NCBI RefSeq assembly: GCF_021134715.1
Contig: NC_060017.1
Coordinates: forward strand, 6,076,001-6,140,000
DNA length: 64,000 nucleotides
From: Daphnia pulex
Taxonomy: Eukaryota; Arthropoda; Branchiopoda; Diplostraca; Daphniidae
Direction of reading: 5' to 3'
Of the stretch, positions 61,601-64,000 are shown in pieces. A program made the position numbers and the translations under genes. Under the pieces are notes generated by a model. It worked only from the letters and a program-made list of their open reading frames with translations, was not told where the DNA came from and did not search any database. How positions within the stretch are numbered: the first letter of the stretch is position 1; each line of letters opens with the position of its first letter.

Positions 61601-64000
61601 TTTTCCAAAAAAATATTTCACATCACTTTTGGTCGTTTTCCTTGTTTGCGGCCCCCAAATCTCCTTTACCGTCCGACTTTGTTGTTTCGTGATCGTACAT
61701 GCTCCCTAGCCGGAACTTACACCACAGTACATCCCTTTCCCAACTTTTCAATCCTTTTTTTTTTAACATCCAGTGCGGATTGGAGAAAACAACAAAAAAG
61801 AAATAGGGAGAAAATGGATGTTTGTTTTTTGTCTGTCCGTCTGCTGGGACAAACAAAAATAAAAAACTAAATCGATAAAAACCAAATTGAAGCAGCGAGA
61901 AAGAGAATCTTTGAACAAAAACTTGAAAAGAAAAATAAAATGTTAACATGCATTTTGGAGAAAAAGAAAAAAGGGCGACGCCCATTTTTCCTACTGACGT
62001 ACGACTTCAGTGTCCGTGTTATACTCGACTAGCGGATCAAACTTTACGGCTCCCGACTAGTTTGTAACATTAAATCGATTGTGCCGCGTATCCAGTTCAA
62101 CGTCTTCTTCGACCTCACTCACAAGGATTTGGGCAGTCGTAACCATAACCACCCCATCTCCCCCCCCCCCGTCGTCGTTGGAACTCCCACAGTGTCCAAT
62201 CGTTTCTTCCGTCTCAGAGTCACGTTGGTTCCAGAAGCAGTTTCTCCCACACAAGAGAGAGAGGCCCGGCCGGCAGAGCTACACAATCGATGCAATCTTC
62301 ACAAATTATACCAAATGACCGGAGCTTTGGGCCCTGCGTATCATCTGGGGGACTGTTTGACATGTATATATGCGTATATATCGGCAGATAAAAGCACTAA
62401 AACTCTAGTAGCAGCAGCAGCAGTAGTAGTAGTATCTAGCGGCGGCCTATCTTTATCCCTTTTTGCCATTGGCCGCTTCTTCTTAGCTCCCCCTTTTTGA
62501 TTTAGAGAGAAAACTCGTGAATCAAAAAGATATCGGCAGCCATCTCGCTGTCCATCTGACGTCGCATTTCTTTTACAGCCCCGAAATAAAAAGGAGAGCC
62601 GCGATAAAATCAAATGCCTAGACCAGTCAATGCACACACGAAGGAAGCTGTGGGGGGAAAGAAAAACCCAAGAGGGGGGAATTTGTTTCTTCTGTAAAAT
62701 GTCAAAACGACCGAGAACTTTTATTCCTCCATTGAGCGATTCCAAACATTTTCTCTTTTCAAATCGGCAGATATTTGTGTGTGTGTGTGTGTATAAAAAG
62801 CGGGGCCACGAACGCGTCACCAAAAATAGAACGCCAAAACACAGAGAGAGAGAGGAGAATTCTAAACGGGCCAACAACTATCGGAGGTGGCGAGAGAAGT
62901 TCCGGGGCGAGCGCACACACTACACATTCGCCGGATATAGCGGGACGAGCATTTTTTGATGGTGTGTGAGAGAGAGACTTCATTTTTTTCTTTCTGTTTG
63001 AAGTTTCTCGACCCAGAATGAAAAAGATCCCAACAACAAAACAAAACAAAAAAACCCAGTCAGAAAACATAGACCATTAAAACGAACGTGTAGGTGCTGC
63101 CGGACCGGAGAAAAAGCGGATGAAGCGTCGTGAAAAAAAAAATACACGCAACGATCCTCGTAGCGTACAACTAAAGCCGGTCTAAACATAGCTCGTCCAC
63201 GCTCACTCTCTCTCCTTCTCGTCGTAGTGTATAGTAAAGCGACTTGGCCCTCTCTATACTATTATTATAACGTTCTCGTGCCAAACTTGTAGAGTTAACG
63301 AGATGATTCACGTCAATGGGTTGCCATGAGCCAATAAATACATTCATTAATTTCGACTTGGGGTCGACAGAGGCGACTGTTTCTCAGTCATTGATTTTCC
63401 ACCGTCAGTCGAGTTTTCACCGTTTCTTAAAAAAATGTAGGGCGGCGTTTTCCGACTAACGAGCAATCAGTGGAATCAGTTTTTGGGGGGGGGGGGATCT
63501 TGTAATCAAGACAAAAGGAGGGAAAATGATTAGAATTTCGTGTGTGTGTGGGGAGAAGAAAAAACAAAAGGTGCAGGATAAATGTGGGTGCGGCGGTAGT
63601 TAAATATTCCCGTTGAGATCCTGGCGGGCCACACCCGGAAATCGATGGACCACCACCGACTATACAACTCGGATCGATGAGTGTCGAAAAGCACCTACCT
63701 AACCTCCGCAACCTAAACATACCCAATCCGACACCACCTACTCTGTTTTTCCTTAACATTTTCTCTCTTTCTCTTTGGGGCTGTTATTAAAACGAAGAGG
63801 GAAAGACGATAGCCTACTTGAACCTTACACGGGAAAATAAGCTTTGCGATACATGTATTAATCCCGGCATTGAGCTTCTCCTCTACGCCAGTCAACGCAG
63901 CAGACGCTCTAACTCTACGGGTGTCGTTTACAGATTCTCGATTACTTTTTCGTCGTTATACCCCGTTGTCGTCGTCGTGTTGACGCCAAGTTGTGTGTCT
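58667..64000 (-). promoter_or_regulatory. Talin 5' UTR exon part, 5' intron and upstream region
   Basis: The first coding exon extends as 5' UTR to 58740, where a TTTGCAG acceptor (minus) shows that at least one non-coding exon lies further upstream. I could not place that exon or the promoter. The 5.2 kb beyond holds CTCCTC, CTT and GA tracts, poly-G runs near 60259-60269, 61148-61160 and 63485-63496, and GT repeats near 62776-62791. Open frames here, such as minus 58804-59313, show no domain. No other gene is seen before the window ends. Confidence 0.5.

Overview
The window is eukaryotic nuclear DNA from an arthropod. A branchiopod crustacean of the Daphnia type fits best. The reasons are mostly 57-90 bp introns with GT/AG ends, compact alternating gene strands, an insect-like long talin with a serine/glutamine-rich tail, an Oaz-type zinc finger gene, and intergenic DNA full of GA/CT, CA, CTT/GAA and poly-G tracts. 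The genus is an inference; the protein families are not. I saw no bacterial-type elements, CRISPR arrays, rRNA, tRNA or recognisable transposons.

Eight protein-coding genes can be assembled exon by exon, and the reading frame closes from start to stop in each. In order they are: MROH1 (minus, 198-6571, 12 exons, 1862 aa, HEAT repeats); HDHD2 (plus, 7214-8319, 5 exons, 260 aa, HAD phosphatase); a PRELID3/slowmo lipid-transfer protein (minus, 8637-9619, 5 exons, 197 aa); a class A peptide-type GPCR (plus, 11231-12599, 3 exons, 401 aa); OVCA2 serine hydrolase (minus, 12961-13847, 4 exons, 224 aa); the Oaz/ZNF423/ZNF521 multi-zinc-finger regulator (minus, 14234-37764, 7 exons, 1325 aa, with a 17.9 kb intron); RTN4IP1 (plus, 38787-40162, 5 coding exons, 358 aa); and talin/rhea (minus, 40948-58666, 30 coding exons, 2797 aa). 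MROH1/HDHD2, PRELID3/GPCR and Oaz/RTN4IP1 are head-to-head pairs. HDHD2/PRELID3, GPCR/OVCA2 and RTN4IP1/talin are tail-to-tail pairs.

The most notable content is inside the two large genes. Talin carries the conserved microRNA mir-190 in the intron between coding exons 27 and 28. Its introns also hold two phase-compatible exon candidates: a 54-nt in-frame cassette just before the I/LWEQ domain, and an alternative terminal exon that would yield a talin without its C-terminal actin-binding and dimerisation modules. Oaz starts with a tiny exon 23 kb from its last exon; this exon encodes the RRKQ-type NuRD-recruitment motif. Oaz ends with an acidic linker and four canonical C2H2 fingers that lie beyond the point where vertebrate ZNF423/521 stop.

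The rest is regulatory or low-information DNA: the large Oaz intron (18784-36709), the talin 5' flank (58667-64000), and divergent promoter intervals. The genes are not an operon and do not form one pathway; their adjacency is ordinary eukaryotic gene order.
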